Shown in pieces: positions 40,236-49,495 of a stretch of 64,000 bases of DNA. A program made the position numbers and the translations under genes. Each line of letters opens with the position of its first letter. Positions within the stretch are counted from its first letter, which is position 1. The stretch is from Corynebacterium minutissimum (lineage in GTDB: Bacteria; Actinomycetota; Actinomycetes; Mycobacteriales; Mycobacteriaceae): assembly GCF_000988205.1 (NCBI RefSeq), contig NZ_LAYQ01000016.1, positions 1 through 64,000 on the forward strand, read 5' to 3'. The notes under the pieces were generated by a model, which saw only the letters and a list, made by a program, of their open reading frames with translations, did not search any database and was not told the DNA's origin.

Positions 40236-40263
40236 CCCCGCAGGAAATCACTTCCTCGCGGGG
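40236..40263. terminator. Hairpin between the HNH gene and ppc
   Basis: CCCCGC (40236-40241) pairs with GCGGGG (40258-40263), extended by GGAA/TTCC inside, giving a stable stem in the spacer between two convergent genes. No T run follows on either strand, so termination efficiency is uncertain. Confidence 0.5.
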
Positions 40264-40406
40264 CATTCGGCGTGCCGGCTTAACTCACGGAACTGGTCAT
40301 GCGCTCAAGCCTGTCCCGCAGGAATGTGGGCCGTGCGGGTTGAACGGACGTGGGGGTTGACGGGCCGAGCGGTTGGGCCGGATGTGCGGTGTGGCGGGCG
40401 GGCGGA

Positions 40407-43076
40407 TTAGCCGGCGTTGCGCAGCGCGGTGGCCAACCCGTTCATCGTGACCTGGATGGTCTTGGACACCAGGAATTGGTCGTCGCCCTTACGGTAGCGA
40501 CGCAGCAACTCTAACTGGATGGCGTTAAGCGGAAGCAGGTACGGGTAGCGACGCTTGAGCGACCGCGCCTGGCGTTGGTTCTCACTAACCAACTCCGCGT
40601 TGCCGGTGACCTTAAGGTAGACCTCGCGGGTGCGCTCAAACTCCTCGGAAATCAGGCCGTAGATACGGTCCGCGATTTCTTTGTCGTCGACCAAGTTGGC
40701 ATACAGGCGCGCCAGCTGCATCTCCGCCTTAGCCATGACCTGCGCCATGTTCGCGAACACAGAACGGAAGAAGGGCCACGTGCGGTACAGCTCGCGCAGC
40801 TCCTCCCAGCGCTTCTCCTCGCTCCCCGAAACCTCCCCTCCGGAGGCTTGCTGCACCCACGCCGTCACCGCACTGCCCACGCCGAACCAGCCCGGGATGT
40901 TGGTGCGGGATTGTGACCACGACAGCACCCAAGGAATCGCACGCAAATCCGTAATCGCGGTGGTCTGCTTGCGCGAGGTCGGGCGCGAGCCCAAGTTGAG
41001 ATCACCAATCTCGTGCAGCGGGGTGGACTGGGTGAAGTAGGTGATGAACCCGGGGTCGTCGACAAGCTGGCGGTAGGCCACGCCACTCAACGCCGCCAGC
41101 TCGCGCATGATCTCGTAGGCGCGCTCCGGATCCGTAATGGGCTCGGTATCCAACAACGATGCCTCCAGCGCTCCGGAAACAAACGCCTCCAAGTGGCGGC
41201 GCGCGGTCTCCGGAGCTCCATACTTCGCAGAAATCACCTCACCCTGCTCGGTAATGCGCACCGAACCCGACACCGCACCCTTCGGCTGCGCCAAAATCGC
41301 GTCATAGGTCGGACCACCGCCGCGGCCCACCGCGCCACCGCGGCCATGTGCCAAGCGCAGCTCTACGCCATGACGCGAACACAACTCAACCAGGGCCAGT
41401 TCGGCGTCGTACAGCGCCCAGTTTGCCTGCAGGTAGCCGCCATCCTTGTTGGAATCCGAGTACCCCAACATGACTTCTTGGATATCCCCGCGCGAGCGCA
41501 GATGCTCGCGGTACACGGGCACCTGCCACAGCTTCTCCAGAATGCCGGGGCCGGCCTTCAAGTCCTCGATGGTCTCAAACAGCGGCACCACATCGACCTC
41601 GCTCAGTCCCACCTCCTTGAGCAGCACCATCGGCTCCAAGATATCGGAGACGGTGCCGGTCATGGAGATAATGCAGTGCGACACCGACTTCGGCCCAAAG
41701 TCCTGCACGGCGCGCGCCGCCGCACGGAAAATCCCCAGCTCCTTCGAGGTATCCTCGCTGAACTCCCGCTCGGAGCCGGGGAAGAGCAGCGGACGGTTGG
41801 TCTGCAGCTCGCGCACGAGCAGGGTGACCTTCTCCTCCTCCCCCAGCGCGCTGTAGTCCGGGGTGATGGTGGCCGCGGCGAAAATCTCGGTGAGAACGTT
41901 CTCAAAGGACTCGGAGTTCTGGCGCATATCCAGCGTCGAAAGGTGGAACCCGAACGTCGTCACCGCCGAGCGCAATCGGGCAAGGCGGTCATCGGCGATG
42001 ATGTCATCGTTGAACTGGCGCAGCGAACGGTCGATCACGTCCAGGTCCCGCTTGAGTTCCTCCGGAGACGCATACGCGCTTGGCGACGCCTCCCCCTCCA
42101 ACCTCGCCAGCACCTTCTTCCGGATGCCGAAGATGGCCCGGCGGTAGGGCTCGTCGACGCGGGATTTTTCGTCGTTGTGGGCGGCGTCGGCAAGCGCGCC
42201 CAGTTCCTTGGAACTGGAGGAATATCGATCCGACAGGGAGAGCTCGCGCTCCAACTCGCCGAGCTCGTCGGCGTAGTACTGCAGCACCGTCGCTGCGGCC
42301 TTGCGGGTGGCGTAGGTCAGGGTGTGCTCGTTAACAAAGGGGTTGCCGTCATGGTCGCCGCCAATCCAGGAGCCGGGGCGGACGACGGGGGAATCGGGAA
42401 GCTGCTGGCCAAAGGTCTCACGCATGGCGTGGCGAATGGCGCGGTTGAGGGCGGGAACCTGGTCGAGCAGCGAAAGCTTGTAGTAGCGCAGGCCGACGTC
42501 AATCTCGTCTTCGAGGGTGGGGCGGGCGATACGAATCAGCGCGGTCTGCCACAACAGAGTCATGCGCAGGTACATTTCCTTCTCGATCGCCGCCATGTCG
42601 CCGCCGCGGTGCGCTTCCTTGAGGAGATTCTTGATGTGGGTCTGGGTATCGAAGACGGTGCGGCGGCGGGTTTCGGTGGGGTGCGCGGTGAGAACGGGGG
42701 CGACGTGAGCGCCTCGGATGACGGAGGCGGCGTCGGCGGGCGCGACGCCTTCTTCTTTGAGCTTGGCGAATGTCTTGCGCAGGGAAACCGGCGCCTCGAC
42801 GGACTCGTCATCCAAGTCCTCCGCTAGATTCGCGATGAGCGCGAAATAGCTGAACGCTCGCGCCACGAGGTTGACTTTGGTGATGTCGAGGTCGCGGAAG
42901 ATAGCGACGAGGTCTTCCGGCTTGGCATCGCCGTGGGCGATGTCGAAGGCCATGCGGCGGGTGGATTCGACGAGCTCAAAAACGTCCTCGCCTTCCTGCT
43001 GCGCGATGACCCGGCCGAGCACCCGGCCGAGGAAACGGATGTCTTCGCGGACTTGTTCTGGGGCGGGTGTGCTCAC
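40407..43076 (-). CDS. ppc: Phosphoenolpyruvate carboxylase
   Basis: An 889-residue anaplerotic enzyme carboxylating PEP to oxaloacetate. Signatures: VLTAHPTETRRRTVFD (catalytic His), GSWIGGDHDGNPFV, VMLGYSDSNKDGGYLQANWALY, LAHGRGGAVGRGGGPTYDAI (glycine loop), and the C-terminal LLRRYRKGD-x-Q with the final NG-x-ATALRNAG. GTG 43076 starts it. The 3' half is on the minus strand, ending opposite the HNH gene. One linker (GEASPSAYASPEEL) contains a 22-bp word also found in pyk2. In C. glutamicum ppc lies with the glycolytic gap-pgk-tpi genes; here it does not. Confidence 0.97.
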   Translation of the reverse strand: MSTPAPEQVREDIRFLGRVLGRVIAQQEGEDVFELVESTRRMAFDIAHGDAKPEDLVAIFRDLDITKVNLVARAFSYFALIANLAEDLDDESVEAPVSLRKTFAKLKEEGVAPADAASVIRGAHVAPVLTAHPTETRRRTVFDTQTHIKNLLKEAHRGGDMAAIEKEMYLRMTLLWQTALIRIARPTLEDEIDVGLRYYKLSLLDQVPALNRAIRHAMRETFGQQLPDSPVVRPGSWIGGDHDGNPFVNEHTLTYATRKAAATVLQYYADELGELERELSLSDRYSSSSKELGALADAAHNDEKSRVDEPYRRAIFGIRKKVLARLEGEASPSAYASPEELKRDLDVIDRSLRQFNDDIIADDRLARLRSAVTTFGFHLSTLDMRQNSESFENVLTEIFAAATITPDYSALGEEEKVTLLVRELQTNRPLLFPGSEREFSEDTSKELGIFRAAARAVQDFGPKSVSHCIISMTGTVSDILEPMVLLKEVGLSEVDVVPLFETIEDLKAGPGILEKLWQVPVYREHLRSRGDIQEVMLGYSDSNKDGGYLQANWALYDAELALVELCSRHGVELRLAHGRGGAVGRGGGPTYDAILAQPKGAVSGSVRITEQGEVISAKYGAPETARRHLEAFVSGALEASLLDTEPITDPERAYEIMRELAALSGVAYRQLVDDPGFITYFTQSTPLHEIGDLNLGSRPTSRKQTTAITDLRAIPWVLSWSQSRTNIPGWFGVGSAVTAWVQQASGGEVSGSEEKRWEELRELYRTWPFFRSVFANMAQVMAKAEMQLARLYANLVDDKEIADRIYGLISEEFERTREVYLKVTGNAELVSENQRQARSLKRRYPYLLPLNAIQLELLRRYRKGDDQFLVSKTIQVTMNGLATALRNAG
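42075..42096 (-). repeat. Copy of the 22-bp word shared with pyk2
   Basis: Read on the minus strand this is a run of G5 then AGGCGTCGCCAAGCGCG, identical over 22 bp to 55268-55289 in pyk2. Here it encodes GEASPSA in the ppc frame. The core matches the recurring GGCGTCGNCARGCGYG word. Confidence 0.7.
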
Positions 43077-43151
43077 GGCGAGGAGCCTTTCTGAGAGTGA
43101 TGTGTTCAGCTAGCACATCTCAATGTAGCCCAGAGCACTATCGGGCGATAG

Positions 43152-43961
43152 TTATTTAGCAAAAGAAGCGAGCCACGTGGCGTGGAGGCGCGAGTCACCG
43201 TTTTCTTCCGGATGGAAGCTCAGCGCTGTGACGCGTCCCTGCTGCACACCGACGATCACTTCGGCCCCATCATGTCTGGCGCAATCTGCGTGTGTCATAC
43301 CACCTTTGCCGCCCACTCCCGCACTGATGGCCCCGCTGCTACTTATCGCGCCACCAGCCCTTGTCGCTCCACCAGCCACAGAACCAAGCGCAGGGGCAGG
43401 CAGGGTGGCGATGACCTCGACACCGTCGCCCACGCGGGTAACGATGGGCGCGCGGATGAAGCTCGCCTCAATATCGAGCGTGATGCTTCGGGGTCCTATG
43501 CCATGAGCCTCGGCGTCCCGGCGCCGTGCCCCGACCTCTGAGGCCTCTAGATCGGGCCGCTGACCTTGCAGCGCGACGGGAACGATGCGCTCCTCGGAGA
43601 AGCGTTGGTTGCCGAAGGCGTTGCGGCGCACGGTGACGTCGATAAGCCCCAGCGTCTGCTGGCCCGGCGCGGGGTTTTCCAGCTCGCGAGCGCTGTAGAT
43701 GAGCCCCGCGCAAGTGGCCAGGACCGGCAGCCCTCCCTCGACAGCGCGGCGCAGCGGCTCGGCGACGCCAAAAGAGCGCGCCAGCTTATCGATGGTGCTC
43801 GACTCGCCGCCCGGCAGAATGATTCCGTCCAGCCCGTCGAGATCCTGCGGCAGGCGCACCCGGCGCGTTGCAGCGCCAAGGCTCTCCAGCACAGCGATAT
43901 GCTCTTCCACTCCGCCTTGCAGCGCGAGCACGCCGACGAGTGGTCGCACCGCGTTTACCAA
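43152..43961 (-). CDS. pdxT: Pyridoxal 5'-phosphate synthase glutaminase subunit with insertions
   Basis: The glutaminase partner of PdxS, which supplies ammonia for PLP. The catalytic set is present: [28 protein letters not shown], nucleophile Cys84 in LATCAGLIY, and His250/Glu252 in [14 protein letters not shown]. At 269 residues it is much longer than the usual ~190. Extra sequence lies at about 135-160 ([20 protein letters not shown]) and 195-235 (a Gly/Ala/Ser-rich stretch from [12 protein letters not shown] to HADCARHDG). It overlaps pdxS by 7 bp, so the two are coupled. Confidence 0.9.
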   Translation of the reverse strand: MVNAVRPLVGVLALQGGVEEHIAVLESLGAATRRVRLPQDLDGLDGIILPGGESSTIDKLARSFGVAEPLRRAVEGGLPVLATCAGLIYSARELENPAPGQQTLGLIDVTVRRNAFGNQRFSEERIVPVALQGQRPDLEASEVGARRRDAEAHGIGPRSITLDIEASFIRAPIVTRVGDGVEVIATLPAPALGSVAGGATRAGGAISSSGAISAGVGGKGGMTHADCARHDGAEVIVGVQQGRVTALSFHPEENGDSRLHATWLASFAK

Positions 43962-44857
43962 CCGCGCTCTGCCAAGCGGTGCGGGGCGGGGATATCGTTG
44001 ACGTTGATGCCCACCATGGCCTCGCCCAGGCCGCGGCTGATCTTGGCCAGCTCGGCCGGCTGGTCGTAGAGGGTGACCGCCTTAACGATGGCCTCCGCGC
44101 GCTTCGCGGGCTCGCCGGACTTGAAGATGCCGGAGCCGACGAAGACGCCTTCAGCACCCATCTGGCGGACGAGGGCGGCGTCGGCAGGCGTGGCGACGCC
44201 ACCGGCGACGAACAGCACGACCGGCAGCTTGCCGGTCTCCGCCACCTCAGCAACCAGGTCATACGGCGCCTGCAGCTCCTTGGCGGCGACGTAGAGCTCG
44301 TCGCGGTCGAGGTTCTGGAGGCGCGCGATTTCACCCTTGATGGTGCGCAGGTGCTTGACGGCCTCGGAGACGTCGCCAGTGCCGGCCTCACCCTTGGAGC
44401 GGATCATGGCCGCACCCTCGGTGATGCGACGCAGGGCCTCGCCCAGGTTCGTCGCGCCGCACACGAACGGCACGTCGAAGTCCCACTTGTTGATGTGGTT
44501 GACGTAGTCGGCCGGGCTGAGCACCTCGGACTCGTCGATGAAATCTACGCCCAGCTCGCCGAGAATCTGCGCCTCCACGAAGTGGCCGATGCGGGCCTTC
44601 GCCATCACCGGAATGTCCACAGCGTTGACGATGCCCTCGATGAGGTCCGGGTCAGACATGCGGGCCACGCCGCCCTGAGCGCGAATATCGGCCGGCACGC
44701 GCTCCAGCGCCATGACGGCGGACGCACCTGCGTCCTCAGCAATTCGGGCCTGCTCCGGCGTCACGACATCCATGATGACGCCGCCCTTGAGCATGTCAGC
44801 CAGTCCACGTTTGACGCGCGTGGTGGCGCGTCCCTGTTCATTCTTCTGTTCAGTCAT
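43955..44857 (-). CDS. pdxS: Pyridoxal 5'-phosphate synthase lyase subunit
   Basis: A 300-residue PdxS/Snz protein that condenses ribose 5-phosphate and glyceraldehyde 3-phosphate with ammonia to give PLP. It shows [60 protein letters not shown] with the catalytic Lys, and [32 protein letters not shown]. It is first in the pdxST operon and divergent from pdxR. Confidence 0.97.
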   Translation of the reverse strand: MTEQKNEQGRATTRVKRGLADMLKGGVIMDVVTPEQARIAEDAGASAVMALERVPADIRAQGGVARMSDPDLIEGIVNAVDIPVMAKARIGHFVEAQILGELGVDFIDESEVLSPADYVNHINKWDFDVPFVCGATNLGEALRRITEGAAMIRSKGEAGTGDVSEAVKHLRTIKGEIARLQNLDRDELYVAAKELQAPYDLVAEVAETGKLPVVLFVAGGVATPADAALVRQMGAEGVFVGSGIFKSGEPAKRAEAIVKAVTLYDQPAELAKISRGLGEAMVGINVNDIPAPHRLAERGW

Positions 44858-44917
44858 GGCTCACATAGTGGCCCAGAAAATTGGTCCAAGACAAGAGCCA
44901 TTTTCCAAGTGTTGAAT

Positions 44918-44927
44918 TAGACCACTT
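44918..44927. promoter_or_regulatory. Candidate PdxR operator in the pdxS/pdxR spacer
   Basis: TAGACCACTT reads AAGTGGTCTA on the minus strand. This matches the AAAGTGG-W-CTA word that I recall as the C. glutamicum PdxR site, one position short at the 5' end. A weaker second copy (ATAGTGGCCCA) lies near 44868. The spacer is only 81 bp, so both promoters overlap here. Confidence 0.5.
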
Positions 44928-44938
44928 ATGATGGGGTC

Positions 44939-46240
44939 GTGTCTTTCCGCCTCGATCCATCTGATACGCGCGCGTTGCCGGTGCAAATTGCCGAAGCCCT
45001 CCGCACCCAAGTCGCAGCGGGCATTTTGCTGCCCGGCGAGCAGGTGCCGTCGACGCGTTCACTGGCGCGCGATCTCGGCATTTCCCGAGGCAGCGTGGTT
45101 ACCGCCTACGAGCAGCTCACCGCCGAGGGCTACCTCACCGCGTCGGTTGGCTCGGGCACAGTCATCAACCGCACCTGCCCCATGGGCGCACCCCACAGCC
45201 TCACCCCGCGCCGCGGCCCAGCTCTGCCCCACCGCGCGTGGAGTTGACCCCCGGCTTGCCCGATACGGCCGGAATCATCACCCCCGAATGGAGGGCGGCG
45301 TGGCGCAAGGCCGCCGTGAATCCTTCCGGCGATCTTCCTCGCGAGGTGGCCGCGCACCTGCGCCACATGCGCGGGCTCACCGTCGACCCGGCTTACGTCG
45401 TCATCACCGCCGGCGCCCGCGACGGCCTCTCGGTGCTGCTGCGCGCGCTGGGCGGCCACCTGCGCGTGGGCGTGGAGTCCCCCGGCTACCCCCAGCCTGC
45501 GCCGCGTTCCCCAAGCTTTGGGCCACACGCTTGTCGACGTCCCCACCGACACCCACGGCGTCACCGTCCCCACCGTTGACCTCGACGTTCTCATCGTCAC
45601 CCCCTCCCACCAGCACCCTTATGGTGGTTCGCTGCCGGCGGCCCGGCGCGCGGAACTCGTCGAGTGGGCACGCAGCAACGATGTGCTCATCATCGAGGAT
45701 GACTTCGATTCCGAGCTGCGCTACGTCGGCCAGCCTTTGCCCGCTCTGACCGCGCTCGCTCCCGAGCACACTGTCTTGCTGGGCACGTTTTCCTCGGTGA
45801 TTTCGCCGTCGATTGCCTGCGGCTACCTGGTGTTGCCCCCGAGCTTACGCACGGCGGTGGATCGGGTGCGGGAGGTCTTCGGCCAGCCTGTCGGCGCCAT
45901 TCCCCAAGCGGCACTGGCGAACTACCTGGCCAGCGGTGCGCTGCGGCGGCATACCGGGCGAATGCGCCGCGCCTACAAGCGCCGCCGCGACCTCGTCCAA
46001 GCCGCGCTGGAAGACGCCCCCGCTACCCTTCTGCCCATCCACGGCGGGCTCCATGCGGTGTTGCTGTGCGATAACGCCGTGGTCGACCGCGCCGCCTCCC
46101 TAGGGCTAACGCTCACCCCGCTCAGCGACTACTGGGGCGGCGTGGCCGCCGAGGAAGGCGTGGTCTTGGGCTTCGGACATTTGAGTGATGTTGAGCTCGC
46201 CGCCGCACTGGAGTTAGTCAAGCAGGCCTTAACTAGCTGA
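44939..46240 (+). pseudogene. pdxR: PdxR, MocR-type activator of pdxST, two frameshifts as sequenced
   Basis: A GntR-type winged helix (LPVQIAEALRTQVAAGILLPGEQVPSTRSLARDLGISRGSV) fused to an aminotransferase-like domain (GHTLVDVPTDTHGV, DVLIVTPSHQHPYGGSLPAARR, DDFDSELRYVGQPLPAL, GTFSSVISPSIACGYLV), the MocR architecture that binds PLP. Three frames carry it. A missing C in the four-C run at 45227-45230 breaks frame 1 after LPHR. An extra C in the five-C run at 45489-45493 breaks frame 2, after which SLRRVPQALGHTLVDVP resumes. Restored, it would be about 433 residues. Sequencing error is probable because both sites are short C runs. Confidence 0.85.
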
Positions 46241-46283
46241 CATGTAGCTGGCCTGGCGCGTAGCTGCCCTAGCGCATACTGGG

Positions 46284-46916
46284 CTAGCTAGCGCTGGCCA
46301 AGGTCACGGTGGCGAGGGTGCGACCCGTCGGTTGCTCGCTGCCACCCGCAGGTTCCTCGGTAACCATGACTTTGACCGCGGCACCGTCGAAGGGCATCCA
46401 CACCCCATCGTGTGGGTCCTGACCGATAACCCCGGCTGAGGCCATCTCACCATCTGCACTGACTGCCCACACCTGGGCGCCCATGCCGTCGGCCAGTTGC
46501 GGCTGGCCATCGACCATCGCGCCGGATTTCGCCATCGAGGCGGAGGAAACGATATCCAGTTGCGCTCCCGAGGCATCCGCATTGCCCTGCATAAGGTCCT
46601 CTGCGCCCATGATGTCGTGCATGGATTTTTCGCCCGGCGATTCAGCCTCTACTTGCGCGCTATCCGGTGCATCTTGCTGCCCCAACTGCAAGAGCTGCGG
46701 CGCGGCTACCACGCCTGCGACGAGCACTGCGGCGGCAGCCGGCACCGCTACGAAGGCCCGCCAGCGGCGGCGTGGAAGCTCGATGACCTCAGCAGCTTCG
46801 CCACCGTCAATTTCCGCAACGACAGCATCTTTCATTCGCGCTGGCGGATGCACGTCTGGGAGGGAATCGAGGAAGTCGTCGAAAGTCTCATCAGAAAACT
46901 CATGCGTATTGCTCAT
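46284..46916 (-). CDS. rskA: Anti-sigma-K factor, RskA-like
   Basis: A 210-residue single-pass membrane protein. The N-terminal cytoplasmic part (FDDFLDSLPDVHPPARMKDAVVAEIDG) should bind the sigma factor. A membrane helix (AFVAVPAAAAVLVAGVVAAP, about 57-76) follows, and the outer domain contains WAVSADGEMASAGVI and VKVMVTEEPAGGSEQPTG, typical of the RskA C-terminal domain. No zinc-binding HxxxCxxC is present in the cytoplasmic part. The ATG overlaps the sigK stop (ATGA), coupling the pair. Confidence 0.8.
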   Translation of the reverse strand: MSNTHEFSDETFDDFLDSLPDVHPPARMKDAVVAEIDGGEAAEVIELPRRRWRAFVAVPAAAAVLVAGVVAAPQLLQLGQQDAPDSAQVEAESPGEKSMHDIMGAEDLMQGNADASGAQLDIVSSASMAKSGAMVDGQPQLADGMGAQVWAVSADGEMASAGVIGQDPHDGVWMPFDGAAVKVMVTEEPAGGSEQPTGRTLATVTLASAS

Positions 46917-47521
46917 CTTCCCTCCTTTCCGAGAATCGCTTTTAGCTTCTTAACGCCGTCGCGCACGCGCGTCTTCGCCGTACCCAGCGGTACTCCCGTT
47001 GATTCTGCCAGTTCAGCATGCGTCAAGCCATTGAAAAATGCGAGGGCTACCGCGGTGGAATGCGGCTCCCCAATCTCGTCGATGGCCCAGCGCAGGCGCT
47101 GCGCTTCGACATGTCCTAGGGCCTCATCTTCAAGAGGCTCGGTGTAGGTAGCCTGGTCCAACAGCGCGTCGCGGTCATCACGTTGCACTGCAGCAACGTG
47201 GCTACGCAGCTTATCGACGGCCCTCCCATGCGCCAACCTGCCCACCCACGACCGCGCGTTTCCCCGCTGCGGGTCAAATTTCGCAGCGGAAGTCCACACC
47301 TCAACGAAGACATCTTGGGCAACCTCTTCGGCTAAGGCAGGATTGCGCAGAACGCTCAGGCACACGCTGTACACGGTGGGCGCGAGGGCGTCGTATAGCG
47401 CGCTGAAGGCATGCTTGTCTGCCGCAGCGGTCTGAACGAGCAGGTCGTTCAGCCGCGCATGTTCATCAGGTGACATCGCAGACACGGGTGTAGAGCTTAC
47501 CTCCAGCAGCGGGGCGGACAT
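46913..47521 (-). CDS. sigK: ECF sigma factor, SigK-like
   Basis: A 202-residue ECF sigma factor. Region 2 is FSALYDALAPTVYSVCLSVLRNPALAEEVAQDVFVEVWTSA, with FDPQRGNARSWVGRLAHGRAVDKLR at the 2.3/2.4 end. Region 4 is IGEPHSTAVALAFFNGLTHAELAESTGVPLGTAKTRVRDGVKKLK. The FDPxRGSARxWL pattern belongs to the SigK group. It is translationally coupled to rskA and lies immediately downstream of a Met-rich lipoprotein gene and opposite dipZ. Confidence 0.88.
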   Translation of the reverse strand: MSAPLLEVSSTPVSAMSPDEHARLNDLLVQTAAADKHAFSALYDALAPTVYSVCLSVLRNPALAEEVAQDVFVEVWTSAAKFDPQRGNARSWVGRLAHGRAVDKLRSHVAAVQRDDRDALLDQATYTEPLEDEALGHVEAQRLRWAIDEIGEPHSTAVALAFFNGLTHAELAESTGVPLGTAKTRVRDGVKKLKAILGKEGR

Positions 47522-47528
47522 GGCACTT

Positions 47529-47735
47529 TTACTTGGTCATTTCTTCGCTTGGCGCCATCATCTCATCGCTCTTCATTTCCTCTGTCATCATGGAATCCGA
47601 CTCCATGGCGTCCGAGCTCGGGGCCATCATCTCGGAGCTGGGCTTCATGTCCACCTCTTCCTTCTTGTCGTTGCAGGCAACCAGCCCACTGGCGGCAATG
47701 GCAAGTGCAGCGGCGGCGGTAACAAGCTTCTTCAT
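47529..47735 (-). CDS. Small Met-rich lipoprotein
   Basis: A 68-residue lipoprotein precursor: signal peptide KKLVTAAAALAIAASG and lipobox LVAC with Cys21 as the first mature residue. The 47-residue mature part is almost all Met, Glu, Ser, Asp and Lys, in repeats such as SEMMAPS, SDSMMTEEM and SDEMMAPSEEM; ten of its residues are Met. It has no fold signature. Met/acid clusters can bind copper(I) or act as a sacrificial oxidant sink, both inference. It lies upstream of and co-oriented with sigK, 7 bp from its start. Confidence 0.75.
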   Translation of the reverse strand: MKKLVTAAAALAIAASGLVACNDKKEEVDMKPSSEMMAPSSDAMESDSMMTEEMKSDEMMAPSEEMTK

Positions 47736-47760
47736 TTCGGTACTCCTTCTTCAGGTCTTC

Positions 47761-47842
47761 GGGTCCGGCCTTTCCGGACCCTGTATCTGACCATTCGGAG
47801 CCACCCTGCGATGCGGATTGGACGGATTTAAAAGCAATCCGC
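47761..47842. promoter_or_regulatory. Two inverted repeats in the lipoprotein/dipZ divergent spacer
   Basis: GGGTCCGG (47761-47768) with CCGGACCC (47774-47781) forms an 8-bp hairpin in the leader of the lipoprotein mRNA. GCGGATTG (47813-47820) with CAATCCGC (47835-47842) is an inverted repeat with a 14-bp spacer between the two divergent promoters. The latter has the form of an operator; its regulator is not known. Confidence 0.45.
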
Positions 47843-47904
47843 TTTTCACTCGTGTTCCGAACTAGTTGCATACCCACTCCGCACACCAAACGAAGGAGCA
47901 CAGG

Positions 47905-49485
47905 ATGTTATCTACGCTATTCATCGGGTTTACCGGTGGCCTTATCACCGGCATCTCGCCCTGCATCTTGCCGGTCTTGCCGCTGGTCCTCGCAGTCAGC
48001 GGCGGCTCACGGTGGCGGCCATGGCAGGTCGTCGGCGGGCTGGTGACGAGTTTTAGCCTCGTCACTCTTTTCGCCACAACGCTGCTCAATGCCTTGGGCC
48101 TGCCCGCCGACGTCCTGTGGAAAGTGGGAATCGCGCTGCTCGTTCTCGTGGGCCTGGGAATGGTGTTCCCTCGCGTGCAGGAAGCCCTCGAGTGGCCTTT
48201 CCAGAAGCTCCCGAAAGCTGGCGGCTTGCAAGCCACAGCCCGCGACAAGGGCGGCTTCGTCGTTGGCCTAGCCATGGGGGCTGTCTTCGTTCCCTGCGCG
48301 GGCCCAGTACTGGCCGCAATCTCCGTGGCGGGCGCCACCGGGACTGTCGACGCCCACATCCTCCTCCTCTGCCTCTCCTTCGCCCTCGGCGTGGCGATCC
48401 CGCTGCTGGCTTTCGCTTTAGGTGGCAACGAGGTGGGCAAACGCGTCGATGCTTTCCGCTCCCACCAGCGCGAGGTGCGCATCACCGCGGGAATTGTGGT
48501 GATCGCTATGGCCGGCGCCATCTCACTCGGCGCGCCCGCGTGGCTGCAGCACAAACTCCCCAGCATCAACGCCGACGCCACGCCCGTTGAACAGGCCACC
48601 CTCACAGCCGAAGGAACCCCCGTGCCCGCGTTCGCGGGGCTGACCGGCTGGTTCAACACGGATGCGCCCGTCGATCCGCGCACCTCCGGCAAGGTCACGC
48701 TCATCGATTTTTGGGCTTATGCCTGCATCAACTGCCAGCGCAACAACACGCACCTGACCAAGCTCTATGCGCACTACAAGGACTACGGCTTCGACATCAT
48801 CGGAATCCACGCGCCGGAATACGCTTTCGAGCACGAGGCCGACAACGTGCGCCGTGCGGCCCGCGAGCAGGGAATCGAGTATCCAGTGGCACAGGATAAT
48901 GACTTCGCCACGTGGAAGAACTTTGGGAATCGGTACTGGCCGGCGCACTATCTCGTCGACAAGCACGGCATGTTGCGCCAATCCCACCACGGCGAGGGCG
49001 ACTACGCCGAGACCGAGCGCCTCATTCGTGAGCTTCTCCTCGAGCGCGACCCCAGCATAGAACTGCCTGAGCCCATTGAAGCCGCCGATGCTCACAGCGC
49101 TCCGCGCTCGCCGGAGACCTACCTCGGCACCGCACGCGCACAGTATTTCACCAACCCCGATTACCACGACGGCACGCACCAGTTCACCACGAGCGAGCCG
49201 CCGTTAGGTCAGTATTCGCTGGGCGGGACGTGGACTTTGGCCGACCAGCCCATCACCGCCGGACCTAACGCGCGGCTGCGACTGAATTATCGCGCCGCCT
49301 GGGTACAGCTCGTGGCATCAGGGCAAGGAACGGTTCGCGTGCACCGCGCGAATGGTTCGGTCCGCACCTTCGACATCACCGAGGACGGCACGGTGGATCT
49401 CGTCAGGGAACCGGACAATCACACCGAAACAATCGAGCTGGAAGTAAGCGAAGGCCTCTCGCTGTATTCCTTTACTTTTGGCTAG
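47905..49485 (+). CDS. dipZ: DipZ-type thiol:disulfide protein (CcdA + thioredoxin-like)
   Basis: A 526-residue membrane protein. Residues 1-210 are a CcdA-type domain with about six helices and conserved GISPCILPVLPLVL and VFVPCAGPVLAAIS Cys-Pro pairs that shuttle electrons. Residues about 245-390 are a thioredoxin/TlpA-like domain (LIDFWAYACINCQRN, with Cys274-x-x-Cys277; DIIGIHAPEYAFEHE). A C-terminal beta domain follows (residues about 400-526). ATG 47905 has GAAGGAG upstream. It is divergent from the lipoprotein/sigK group; in mycobacteria dipZ is part of the SigK regulon. Confidence 0.9.
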   Translation: MLSTLFIGFTGGLITGISPCILPVLPLVLAVSGGSRWRPWQVVGGLVTSFSLVTLFATTLLNALGLPADVLWKVGIALLVLVGLGMVFPRVQEALEWPFQKLPKAGGLQATARDKGGFVVGLAMGAVFVPCAGPVLAAISVAGATGTVDAHILLLCLSFALGVAIPLLAFALGGNEVGKRVDAFRSHQREVRITAGIVVIAMAGAISLGAPAWLQHKLPSINADATPVEQATLTAEGTPVPAFAGLTGWFNTDAPVDPRTSGKVTLIDFWAYACINCQRNNTHLTKLYAHYKDYGFDIIGIHAPEYAFEHEADNVRRAAREQGIEYPVAQDNDFATWKNFGNRYWPAHYLVDKHGMLRQSHHGEGDYAETERLIRELLLERDPSIELPEPIEAADAHSAPRSPETYLGTARAQYFTNPDYHDGTHQFTTSEPPLGQYSLGGTWTLADQPITAGPNARLRLNYRAAWVQLVASGQGTVRVHRANGSVRTFDITEDGTVDLVREPDNHTETIELEVSEGLSLYSFTFG

Positions 49486-49495
49486 CGTGGGGATC

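Noticed and set aside
41013..42827. Long plus-strand open frame opposite ppc
   Set aside because: Antisense shadow; ppc has all family motifs on the minus strand.
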